Below are positions 1-10,296 of a stretch of DNA of 64,000 nucleotides, piece by piece. This DNA is from Apostichopus japonicus (lineage: Eukaryota; Echinodermata; Holothuroidea; Aspidochirotida; Stichopodidae): positions 14,723,499 through 14,787,498 of the forward strand of contig NC_092565.1 in NCBI RefSeq assembly GCF_037975245.1, given 5' to 3'. The position numbers were made by a program, and so were the translations under genes. The first letter of the stretch is position 1. Every line of letters begins with the position of its first letter. A model generated the notes under the pieces. It saw only the letters and a program-made list of their open reading frames with translations, searched no databases and was not told where the DNA came from.

Positions 1-780
1 ACTGATTACATTATGTACAGTATTCTGTGATTGTGATTAGAATACTCACTAATGGTTTAATCCATTGCATTATGCATACTATAAATGAGAGTAGAACACA
101 CCTACCATAGTTGAGACTGGAGTACATATAAGCTTTGTTATACTTACATGTATGGTGATGGAAATGAGCACAATGAGGAAGCACATACTAATCCTTTAAC
201 ACTTTCTAATGGTTTGATTGATTACAGTAAACATACTTTAATTGTGAATGAGCATACACATACCAGTATGTCTAAGTTTACAAGAGAGTAAACTGCTGAT
301 AGTTTGATTGATTTCACTATACACAATGTGAGTGTATATACTAATGGTGTGAGTTACTGCAGTATGTCTAGTGTAATTTGGAAGTACATTACTTACTAAT
401 GGCTTGACTGATTGTGAGGTAAAACACACATACTATTGGTTTCACTGATTGTGTAGTAAAACACACATACTATTGGTTTCACTGATTGTGTATTAGAACA
501 CACATACTATTGGTAATTTGGTTTCACTGAGTGTGTAGTAGAACACACATAATATTGGTTTCACTGATTGTGTAGTAGAACACACCTTATATTGGTTTCA
601 CTGATTGTGTAGTAAAACACACATAATATTGGTTTCACTGATTGTGTAGTAAAACACACATAATATTGGTTTCACTGATTATAGTATGCATACTGAGTGT
701 GTAGTCGGTCACACATGCTAATGGTATAACTTCTTCCAGTAGATACTTTTGTTGATGAGAATAGAGGAACTAATGGTTTG
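1..780. repeat. Degenerate tandem array, 37-bp core period
   Basis: The motif GGTTTCACTG recurs at 438, 475, 520, 557, 594, 631 and 668. Spacing is 37 bp except for one 45-bp step, where the unit at 511-519 carries an 8-bp insertion. Each unit continues with ATTGTGTAGTA and ACACACAT. Looser copies (CTAATGG, TTGATTGATT, ACACATACT) extend to both sides, from the window edge to about 780. Short open frames on the minus strand here are by-products of the repeat. No gene is visible. Confidence 0.85.
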
Positions 781-1329
781 ACAAATATTGTGCAATAAAT
801 ATCAATCTTATTCCCAAGAATGGAAGGTATAGTGGAAATTTTGAAAATTGTCCACTGGTTGTGTGAGGTAGTATAGTATAGTTTGTAATGTGTTACACAG
901 TTCATTAGAATGTTTGTTCCTTGAATGCAATGTTACAATGTTTGTAATGTATGAACCGAAATGCACTGACAGATAACGGCTAAGTTACAAACATGTTAAT
1001 ATATTGATGACTGTGGTGCATGTATCTAGCTTTTGATGATACATGATTGGATAATGAAACTAGAAGTGATAATGACTCTGTTATGTTTGAGTCAGAATGA
1101 AGACCTGATACCACAGGCCTACTTCAGTGCTTGTTACGTGTGTTGGTAGCGGACCTTCTTAACATATGACATCACAACCACACACTTGTTAAGGCAACTG
1201 GAGTATTGCATTTACCAGGAGATAAGATTTGTAATATTGGGTTAACACCCATACTGGACACCATTTATTACTTTAACAGCTATAATACAATACATTATAC
1301 TGTATGTGTATTCTGTATTAAATGGTGGG

Positions 1330-1756
1330 CTTGAACCACTATGCTTCACCATGCTTACAACTTAGAAGATTAACAGCCATGCTTTTTAGATGGTTAAAAG
1401 CCTTACTATATCTTGCAGAGATGTAATTTAATTAGTTGGTATACAGCCATACTTTGCATTGCATATAACTTAGCTCGTTAACAGCCTTAATATATCTTGC
1501 AGAGATGTCATTTAATTAGATGGTACACAGCCATACTTTACACTGCTTATATATAAGCTGGTTAACAGCCTTACTTTATCTTGCAGAGATGTCATTTAAG
1601 TGGATGGTATACAGCCATACTTTACAATGCTTTTAGCTTAGCTGGTTAACAGCCTTACTTTATCTTGCAGAGATGTCATTTAATTGAATGGTATACACCC
1701 ATCTTTACAATGTTTATCACTTAGTTGGGTAACAGCCTTATTATATCTTGTGAGAA
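1330..1756. repeat. 84-bp tandem repeat, about 5 copies
   Basis: GCAGAGATGT occurs at 1415, 1499, 1583 and 1667, exactly 84 bp apart. Each unit also has CAGCCATACTTT and GGTTAACAGCCTTA. The first and last copies are degraded. The left edge (about 1328-1346) reads, on the minus strand, GGTTCAAGCCC, which matches a Pol III B box, so the array may have grown beside a tRNA-derived SINE head. That origin is inference. Confidence 0.8.
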
Positions 1757-2139
1757 ATTGCAATTGTTTTGTAACAAACAACAAACACAGAAACAGAGTA
1801 AAATAGCATTGAGTGGCCTCAGTGTAAGAATAATACTAAGAAATGTTTTCTTTATCAAGGACAAGGTAGTGTTATGTTTGTGAAATTGTACTGTAAATTG
1901 AGTTATTATGTTGTCCTAACTTATTTTAGTAGATGGTAGGAATTGTATATGTGAAGAAAGAGAGGTCAGGGGTGTTCATTATTTTCAAGATTTGATTGAA
2001 CTCAGTAGGTAATTTATTGTGATTTTTTGTTTCATGTTTGTGTGCCTAGAATTTGTACATATGATTACCAAGTCAATAAAAGTTGATATCATTGTTAGAT
2101 GTCATATACCAATCATTCATTCGTGTTGTCACCCCACAG

Positions 2140-2520
2140 TAGGAGGATACGGGGGGGGGGAGTTGTCAATGTGTCCGTCCAGCCGTCCGTCTGTCTGTCT
2201 GTCTGTTATTGGGAATACTGTATGTTAGTCACGGTTGTCTATTGCTCATAGTCTAATTGCGAGAGCTAATAGCAATGGCCCTGTGTTTACTTGGAGGTGT
2301 CATATAGTTTTTAAATGTGATTGGGGTAGCGAGTGTAACTTCTTCCAGTTCAAACAAATAAATGTGATTGGGGTAGAGATTGGGGTAGAGAGTGTAAACA
2401 ATGTGATTGGGGTAGAGAGTGTAACTTCTTCCAGTTCAAACAAACAAACTTCTTCTGTTCAAACAAATAAATGCATCAACCTGCTGTGTCAAATTAGGAG
2501 TAAAGATTCTGAGTAAATGT
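2140..2520. repeat. G-run, GTCT microsatellite and short direct repeats
   Basis: A run of G at about 2151-2160 is followed by a short (GTCT)n tract near 2185-2206. Then come two or three imperfect copies of a segment with GTGATTGGGGTAG and CTTCTTCCAGTTCAAACAAA (about 2318-2470). The 93-residue open frame across this stretch is only the repeat being read through. Confidence 0.6.
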
Positions 2521-3607
2521 ATTGGGTAGGTGCCAATCAGAGAAGGGGGGCAGCAGATGCTCCCCCTCCCCCCTCTCATCCAAAGACAAAAGAAGTATGT
2601 GTGATATCATTAGTAACACACCCTTTTTCTTGCTATTGGCAAACACCTCTGAAAGCCAGTGGTGTTCATGAATAGTGGAAATATTAAGGTGCCATCAAAA
2701 TATTAAAACCCCCTCTGTAATATAAAGGTAATTGTCATAAAATGATTAATTTGTTAACAATTTGTCACAAGTTGATCAATTCTATACATTTATTAACTGA
2801 TCAACCCATCATTTGGTTGCAAAATGTCAAAATGATTGCTTGTTCATTTAAGTGACAAATGAGTATTTAAATAATGTTCTGAAAAATTCTTAAAACATTG
2901 TATGGATTCTTACCATGCAGACGATTTGCAACAAACTTATCAAAATACTCAGTGCTCAAACGTTGCAATATGTGAAATTTTTAAATGAGAAAGTAAACAG
3001 TGGGATACTCCTTGCAGAAGATGCAAAATAAGTGACGAATAACTCACCATTTAATTTCAAATTGCAAAACTTTCTAATTTCAATAGGTGATGGATTCACA
3101 CTTTTCAACAATTCTTAGAAATACAAGTGAGCGGAAAGTTGCTGACATGATATGAAGATTTTAAAGGTTTTGTGGCACCTTAACGTTTCCATACTTAAAA
3201 TGATTACTCGAGGGAACTCTACTTGACATATGCTGGAATGTATTTGCTGATGTAAAATTCAAAAGTAGGCATACCAGAATTATTGTGAAAATGCTCTCAA
3301 GCTTCTGATAAATGCGATGTGATATAATATGCTTATTCCCATACATAATTCATAAACCAAATAGTGATCATTTCCCGATGCAATCATTTCAAATAGGTTT
3401 AGCTATAATTCACTACGCAACATAGAATCTGGATCATACTTGTCAAATGCATTGAATTCAAGCTATGCGTGGAGCATCTATAGACACAGATTGAAATTGG
3501 AAAGAAGCTGCGAAGGGTTAGAGCCAGAAACATCTGTTAACAAGCAGGGACACATGTGACAATGCATTGTCACATTTATCAGCAGAAGTGTTGTAAAATA
3601 AGAAAGT
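2521..3607. other. Intergenic DNA, nothing recognised
   Basis: AT-rich single-copy-looking DNA. Only short open frames are present and none resembles a known protein. No tRNA, rRNA or clear repeat was seen. Confidence 0.5.
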
Positions 3608-3695
3608 AAATCACGTATCACTGGCAAGATACGTCGAGCGCCCTCTTTAAACACTAAGAGGGCGCTCGACGCATCTTGCCAGTGATACGTGATTT
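3608..3695. repeat. Near-perfect 40-bp inverted repeat (hairpin)
   Basis: Left arm 3608-3647 and right arm 3656-3695 are reverse complements with one mismatch, a T/C difference that still allows a G-U pair in RNA. The loop is 8 nt (3648-3655). The arms include GAGGGCGCTCGACG and TTGCCAGTGATACGTG. The size and near-perfect pairing fit a very short foldback MITE or a siRNA/miRNA-like precursor. Nothing in the flanks decides which. Confidence 0.9.
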
Positions 3696-4440
3696 CAAAG
3701 CAGTCAAATCAAACCTTTGTTATTCATAAATGTATTCCGGCTTTGTGTTGTTCCTCGGAAGTTGCATGCTAAGCGATAGAAGTGTTCACAGTTTTAATCG
3801 TAATTTTTCTTCTTAAATGGAACGGAGGGTGATAAAATACTGCCCGATACTGTTGTTTTAACTGGTTTTTGTATATTAATAGTTTTCAACACCAAACACG
3901 CCGCGAAATGAGCTAAGCATTCAGGAAACGTTGCCTTGACCATTACTTTAGCAACTAGGCAATCAAAAGAATTTAGATTTTTTAAAAAGAAACAAGTGTT
4001 AGTCTACCCACTTCGGTAAAGAAAATTGGTTATATTGTACCAACACCGTTGGGTAATGACATCTTCAACTGTTGTGGAAATTATAACGCACTAACCAACC
4101 CACTCCCTCCCCTTCCCAACCTCTTAGCAATTTAATCACAGAAGTCCCTTCATGTTAAATGTAATAGGCAGTGCTACACAATAATAAGAGAAAAATAACC
4201 CTAATGTTAGCATAAATATAAGGCTTTTCCAGGCCTATAATTTGATAGAACTCCACTTTCAATTGTTGCTAAAACCTCCCCTGGGACCCAGTAGACTTTT
4301 GTATACGATGGGTCTGAGGTCCTCTCCTATAGAAAACAATTGTAAACTGCCGCAAGTGCGATTTCCGTCCTATATTTAACAACTGTGGATAAATATAATA
4401 AAATTAGAACTAGTGATGATTTAAGTTACATCGACTTATA
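3696..4440. other. Intergenic DNA, nothing recognised
   Basis: No plausible coding region, structural RNA or repeat was found. Confidence 0.4.
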
Positions 4441-4812
4441 TGAATGCTGCTCCTGCATGCTCGGCGCTTTCGACACTATCTAAGCGGAACAACACCACAG
4501 GTTGGCGCGGAGCGTACAGCAATGTTTTGAGTAAAGATACTCCCTAGATCTCCGGAAATGACCCTTTCCGGGCCTTGCCAATTTGCAGATAAACGAAGAA
4601 CAAATAGGTGTCATCGCCATTTTGTCAGAAAATTACACAACAAAATGTGACAAATGTCAATAGGTATTTGAGAGCGCAATAAAAAAGTCAATAATCGCGA
4701 ATAAGTAAAAAGTTGTAAAAAGCTGAAAAGGGCGCCAACAGTCCATGTGAGTCCGTCAGGGGCCACCTCCCCCCCCCCCCCCCCCTCTGACTGTATGGAC
4801 GCTCCGCCACTA
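4441..4812 (-). mobile_element. hAT-type MITE copy, degraded, reverse orientation
   Basis: Over most of its length this is the reverse complement of the intact element at 53132-53529. Shared blocks include GGCCTTGCCAATTTG, the segment around CAAATAGGTGTCATCGCCAT, AAAAGCTGAAAAGGGCGCC, and the end GACGCTCCGCCACTAG against GCTCCGCCACTG. A long C run lies inside (about 4769-4785). The left end is diverged and no target-site duplication can be read. Confidence 0.7.
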
Positions 4813-4916
4813 GAAATAGTGTGCAAACGTTATGAAACCAAACAAAGAGTGGAATAGTGTGGATCTAACCGTCCGGATGTCCTGAACTCTCTGGGTCTTA
4901 GAATGATGTTCATGAA

Positions 4917-5340
4917 TTGAATTGAATTTATTTGCTACATTTCAGTTTTACATTTTGAACAGTATAGAAATAAATATAGATGGTATCAAATACAGTAAGC
5001 AGTAAATATAGAGTAATGAAATAATATATATATGTGAGATGGAAGTAGAGGAACCAGAAATAAGTGGATACTTTTCTGGTCTGGTCCCTTTGTAACAAAG
5101 AAAGTGCAAAGTACATCACCCACCCCTCCCCCTCCCCCCAAAAAAGCCAACAAAGTCAAAATCTTATGAAAAGAGAAAGAAAGAAACATAAGAGAAAAAA
5201 CAGGAAGTACAACTAAGATGGATTGCTATGCAGTAGGTATTGTTTTATTTTTTGCTTAAAAGTATTGAGTGTTGGAGAAATTTTAATGACATGATTAAGA
5301 GAATTCCAAAAGGTACACCTGTGCTACTAATTTGAGAATA
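4917..5340. mobile_element. Possible retroelement 3'-end remnant
   Basis: The stretch opens with tandem TTGAA units running into TTTATTTGC, a pattern often seen at reversed 3' tails of non-LTR elements. It then continues as AT-rich sequence. No reverse transcriptase motif is present. The call rests on the end pattern only. Confidence 0.25.
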
Positions 5341-6639
5341 TGTGTATAGAGTGCAGGGGCGTCACTGTGGTTCAACGTTTGTTGGCATTTTTGGCCGACA
5401 AAATCTCTGTTCAAGCTACATGGACTTTGATACTGCAAATTGAAGAAATAATACTCTCATAATACTTGTTATTTCGAGATAAAACATAATCATGTCGAGA
5501 CAAAACCATCAAATTTCGAGACGTGGAAACTACGACATGTAACGTCAGGATTTTATGAATATTAGTTTAGTTAAACTTTTGATATCAAACATAAAACTCG
5601 TGGGAAGAAACTTCAACATTTCGACGTTAAACGACACATTTTCGGGATAGAATTTAGACGTTTTGAGCAGACGTCAGAGCTTAAAGAAAAAAGAATCAAA
5701 TTCCGAAATAAAATGTAGAAAACTAGTTGAAGGTCGAGATGTGATGGAGTGGGAGGGGTTGAGGGGATGTTCTATAGGGGAGTCCTTGGTATGAAGTATC
5801 ATCTTATCCTGGTTATTTATAATGATTTGGCCTCTTCATATATAAGTCTATTATACAGCTCTGTTAATGATTTAGCAATCACTGCCGCACTTATTGGATA
5901 GCACCGCTACCCCAGATGCCTTGATCCACACGTTTCGTTTCATACCGTGATATGACTACATTCTTATTCACAGTGAGCGATGAATACAGGTATGATGTCT
6001 TTGTGTGAGCTGCAGATGTATCGTTTGGTATAGGCATGTATTTGTCTTCCCGTTTAAAATCTTCTCTTCACCTTTCCACTTCTCCCCTATTTTTTATTCG
6101 TATCTCTTTACCAACTCGCACGGGTTTCTTGCAAAGCTCGTTTATTGCCCCTTCCCCCTCCCCCCCCTTACCCGTGTCTCTTTCAGGCGCACGCTCTCTC
6201 CACTTCTCTCTCTACATATGCTCGAGGAAACGAAACATATGTAACGAATCGTTTTGCTAAATTGATACACTTATACAGTTGTTTGTTCCCGTGCAAAAAC
6301 ATCCTAAAGTGTATATCTTTATATTACCTACCTATGCGTATACCATATGAGAAGCATTGTACATGCATGTTAAGTCACTATTTGAAACTAGGAGAGCAAG
6401 TCAATAAAGTACAATTGAAGTTTGTTATTTATACTTACATTTCTGCATGCATAATTAATGTGCGATATAAATATTTAGTACCCTGTTATGGGTGTACATA
6501 TATTTGCACAAGCTGAATAAATACCTAGTTTTTCTTTTACCTTATATACATTGTATATGAATTGTTTTCCTGTTCAACGTTTATAAGATTTTTATGATAT
6601 CATATTTTTAAAGTGTCAATCTCTTACAAATATATGCTT
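5341..6639. other. Intergenic DNA, no gene recognised
   Basis: CAGGGGCGTCA at 5354 resembles a hAT-type terminal sequence, but no partner end was found. Overlapping open frames at 6005-6516 lie over a pyrimidine-rich tract and look random. Confidence 0.35.
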
Positions 6640-7500
6640 TGACGTCATTTTTCGTTTCACTATAGCGAACTTATCCCGTTATGTGACGAAGACTTATTAG
6701 AGGATTGAACATCTCTTTGGTAAAATTATCAACCATTTTTTTTTACACTTCAGGAATTGGCTAGAATCACCCACGGGAATTGAATCGTGTCACACACCCG
6801 ACGAAGCTCACACGTCTCGATGTAAGGAGACTGGGGTTAGGAGCAGATCAGTCCGTTTGGATTTTCGCGCCCATGCAGGTACTTTCCTGTGGGTGACGTT
6901 TCTTATAAAGCATTTGTTCCTTTCCTAGGAGATTCGTGATACTCATGTGACATATATGATCACACAGCCACAGTCTCGATGCAAGGGGACTGGGGTTGAG
7001 AGCGGATCGTTGTTTGTTTTTTCGTGCCCAGGTTTTTTGTTGGGGGATTTTTCTTTAATATCTTGAATGATTAGAGAAAAAAAAATTCCCTGTGTGCATA
7101 AACAATTTTCTTAAAGAAGAGGAAGTAGAAAAAAAATCACAGCAACTACGAATCAAGAAATCGATGCTTTCACAATTTTATCCATCAACAGCATTTAGCA
7201 ATGTGCCCTTTATGGTCACCATATCAAAGTTGTTTAGTATTCTCGCTGTAACCGCGAAACGTTCCTTTAAGCTCTGTCATTTCACATTCCAGGAAAGTCC
7301 CCTCGGATTCCAAATTTTCAACACAGTCAGTGCACATGCCCCAAAAACCAATATGTAATCAATATAAATCTGTTTAAGAAGAAGAAGAAGTTGTACAGAC
7401 TGTAGATCTTTACAATTGATTCTTAGCAATACATCATCTACGACCAAATTTTTACGAGCGAACCTTGGCCGAAGTCTGTTTGCGAAGAGACCACAATACT
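6640..7500. repeat. Old duplicated block, partner at 13.94-14.82 kb
   Basis: Segments here align with DNA just after the first LRR gene: ATCCCGTTATGT (near 6675 and 13970), TATGGTCACC (near 7212 and 14553), TTCTCGC/TTCTCGA followed by ACCCGCGA-like sequence, and GGCCGAAG/GGCCAAAG followed by TCTGTTTG/TTTGTTTG (near 7470 and 14797). Within the block, two direct copies containing TCTCGATG..AAGG and GACTGGGGTT lie at about 6814-6895 and 6976-7050. The block sits upstream of LRR gene 1 as its partner sits upstream of the LRR pseudogene. Confidence 0.55.
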
Positions 7501-8636
7501 TATAGATGAGAAATCGGCAGTTTACATTGCTGAATCGGCAGTATATAATTATTAAAAAACGAGGATACCAGACATATTATTTTCCACTGATGTTGTCTCC
7601 GTAACTAGTTCTCATCGTTATAACTGTGCTGCTTTTATGGTTTTTACTATCCATGTTTTAAACTATACTATCGGCTCTCAATCGAACTTCAGAAAGGAAA
7701 AGCTGTGACGTCACGCACAATTTGGCAAACAATCTTGTTGGATTCCGCTGAGACGACCTTTAATGTAGAGACTTGATGAAGGATTTTCACATATTAGGAC
7801 AAGTCATATATAGACCGCGATAATTCTATAGTACTACAGGACGACTGGGCACTCTTATTTTAGTTACGATACTTTCCCAAAAAGTATTAGTAGTCAAAAA
7901 ACCGAAACAACATTGCGAGTCGCCAGTATATGGAAGTGTACTAGCAGAAGGTGAACAGGGTAAGTATTTATTAAATTTCATTTAAATATAGAGTTTTACA
8001 GTGGAAAATTGTATAAGTCTGTTTCAAGATTCGTATTCACAGAGCAACGTTATGGAGCTTTCCCGCTGATATAATGTGGACAAAGTAAATGGAGCACCCT
8101 TATAAAAATAGCCTATCGTTTACCTAGGTCGAGATAAGCTCGATTGAAAATTCTTATAAAGTAAGATACAGGATAGGCTTTGGCACTAGGAACGAGGTCA
8201 CATTGTTGGCAGTATATGAGGAATCAACAGCCCTAATATGTTCTAAATATAAATAATTCTTCGTTATCCTCTTTCAAAGCAAATTCTCAAGTTTGATTTT
8301 GGTAAATTGATTCGATGATATTCGACGCTTAAATCCATAAAATGTAGTTTCGCTATATATAGCTGCACAATTCGTGTTTCATTTGATATAGTGAAATATG
8401 CGATATTTTCGAAACATTTTCACGTGTAATTGATACCAAATATGTTTCCAAATATAACAGAAACTGTTGTGATTTTAAGGAATCCAAATATTAAAAAAAC
8501 TTTATTTGGTAAAACAAGGAAAGGAAGACCTGTCATTTTGAGCAATACGTACATTTTACCACTGTCTCGATATATGCATTCGTTTAAATTATAATGAAAG
8601 AAACCAAAGCCATTTATGACATCATCTTGTGTATTA
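7501..8636. other. Intergenic DNA, nothing recognised
   Basis: No coding region or structural RNA was found in this AT-rich stretch. Confidence 0.4.
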
Positions 8637-8965
8637 CAGGGGCGTCAATCCCAATTAAAAAGTGGACGGGCGGGGGGTGTGTTGGTTTGGGGACATAAAT
8701 GACAACGTGGACAACACTGAAAGAGTGTGGGTGGGTCCAGGGGCTCGCCTTAGGACCACTGATGGGGTCCAAGGGGTCATCATCACATCATATCATCACA
8801 CTATCTAAGCGTAGCGCCACCTTCGGTAGGCAAGTAGCGTAGCAAGAATTTTTTGCCAAAATATGCCCCTCCCAGATTACCGGAAATAGCACTTCCCAGG
8901 CCTTGCCAGACCAACTGGAGGTGGTCTGATCGAGTCTGTGTGTGTGTGTGGGGGGGGGGGGGGTG
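8637..8965 (-). mobile_element. hAT-type MITE fragment
   Basis: CAGGGGCGTCAA starts at 8637. The segment 8800-8912 matches the family at 4441-4812 and 53132-53529: ACTATCTAAGCG, a GGAAATAGCACTTCCCAGG block and GGCCTTGCCAG. It ends in a TG run followed by a G run (8938-8962). It is too degraded to define both termini. Confidence 0.55.
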
Positions 8966-10230
8966 AGCTGAGTGGGTGGGCCTGATAAGGGACTGTGCCT
9001 CAATATTCTTAGTTAAACATGGATGCACTGATATAGGGGCTAACAATGAAACTGATAGGCCTACATAAGTATATTTAGTAGTTTCACATTAGACTGTTAC
9101 ACTGTTCACGCAGGTTAAATCGTAGGAGCTCTCTACGTTTATTGTTATTCTAAAAAAACTGTTGAAAACTAAAACAAACGTACTATCATCGCATCTGCGA
9201 TAGTGCATATACGCGATGAGCGGTTAAATTTAACCTACAATATGTGCCTAGAATCTTGAGGGTTGCACACTATACTGACTAATGAAATCAAAAGAAATGA
9301 TATGAACATTTCGCTAAAAGTAACTGAAATAGATCATGCATACTTGTACATGGGTTCACCATATAGCTTATGCCTACTTTTACTTAGGAAGGGGACCCCT
9401 CCCCTCCCGCAGATACGGTCCTTTACTTAGCATCAGTTAATTTACTCACAAATAAAACATTTTGTGAAAATATCTACATAACTACCAAGCGGAGATATAC
9501 ATGGTTATAACAACAACATGAGTATAGCATCTGAGCACCCAGGCATATCACCATACATATATCTGTCTCAATACTCCTATGAAATATATTATTATCTCCA
9601 AAACACTAAAACTATCATGAGTGAAATTGCTAACCAAACTGAATGCACAATATAATTTACATATAGTGTTATATTGCAACATACTATAACATTAATAATA
9701 ACATAATGTACTTGAAAGGAGATAAGAGAATGCTGTTGACTTTCATTATCTGCTGACTAGCATGCATATACCCTCAGCGGTGTATGGGCGCGGCTCCTCA
9801 TTTAATTACCTCACACATAAAATTATCTACATAACTACCAAGTTGATCATTGTTTCAGATACACTAGCAGAATATGTAACATGGTAATGCGATGGGACTA
9901 TTCGAAATCAAATAACAAGTGACGTTTCCACATAATTGTCCTAAAATGTTCGAAAGTAACTAACAAAATATTTTAATGATGAAAAACCCTTCAGAAACGA
10001 CTAAGTAAAACATTCTGGTTTGAGAAAGTTATCGAGAGGTCGTAACAAACATAGGATGTTTTTAATTTTGTTTTTTTAGAGTAGTTAATGCCAATCATCA
10101 TATATCAACTATAACGTAAACTGATTGGGCCGCTGTCTTCTTTATTCACAAGAAATTACGATGGAGACGACATGACAACTTACGATGATTTTATCGCGTT
10201 GTACGTTTGATTTCAATTTTCTTTCTATTT
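8966..10230. other. 5' flank of LRR gene 1
   Basis: AT-rich, with no open frame of note. A short direct repeat, ATCTACATAACTACCAAG, occurs near 9471 and 9821. A promoter and first exon should lie here or further upstream, but no TATA box or 5' exon can be assigned. Confidence 0.35.
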
Positions 10231-10245
10231 CTTTGTTTCCGACAG
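10220..10245 (+). other. Splice acceptor in 5' UTR of LRR gene 1
   Basis: The pyrimidine tract TTTCTTTGTTTCCGACAG ends at 10245, 51 bases before the ATG. The pseudogene at 15755 keeps the same arrangement (ATTTCTTTGTTCTGGACAG), and LRR gene 2 has TCTTTGTTTCAG ending at 18307. This suggests each gene has a spliced 5' UTR and an intronless coding region. Confidence 0.55.
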
Positions 10246-10296
10246 ATATCCTTCCACACTCGGCCCGACAATATTTAAGTGAAGACGCAGATAAAC

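Noticed and set aside
398-700. CRISPR array
   Set aside because: The repeats are directly adjacent with no unique spacers, and the DNA is eukaryotic.
6005-6516. Overlapping open frames of up to 123 residues
   Set aside because: They follow a C/T-rich tract in three frames at once, with no family resemblance.
10279-10296. Upstream GTG as start of LRR gene 1
   Set aside because: Eukaryotic initiation favours the ATG at 10297, which has A at -3 and G at +4 and begins directly with a good signal peptide.
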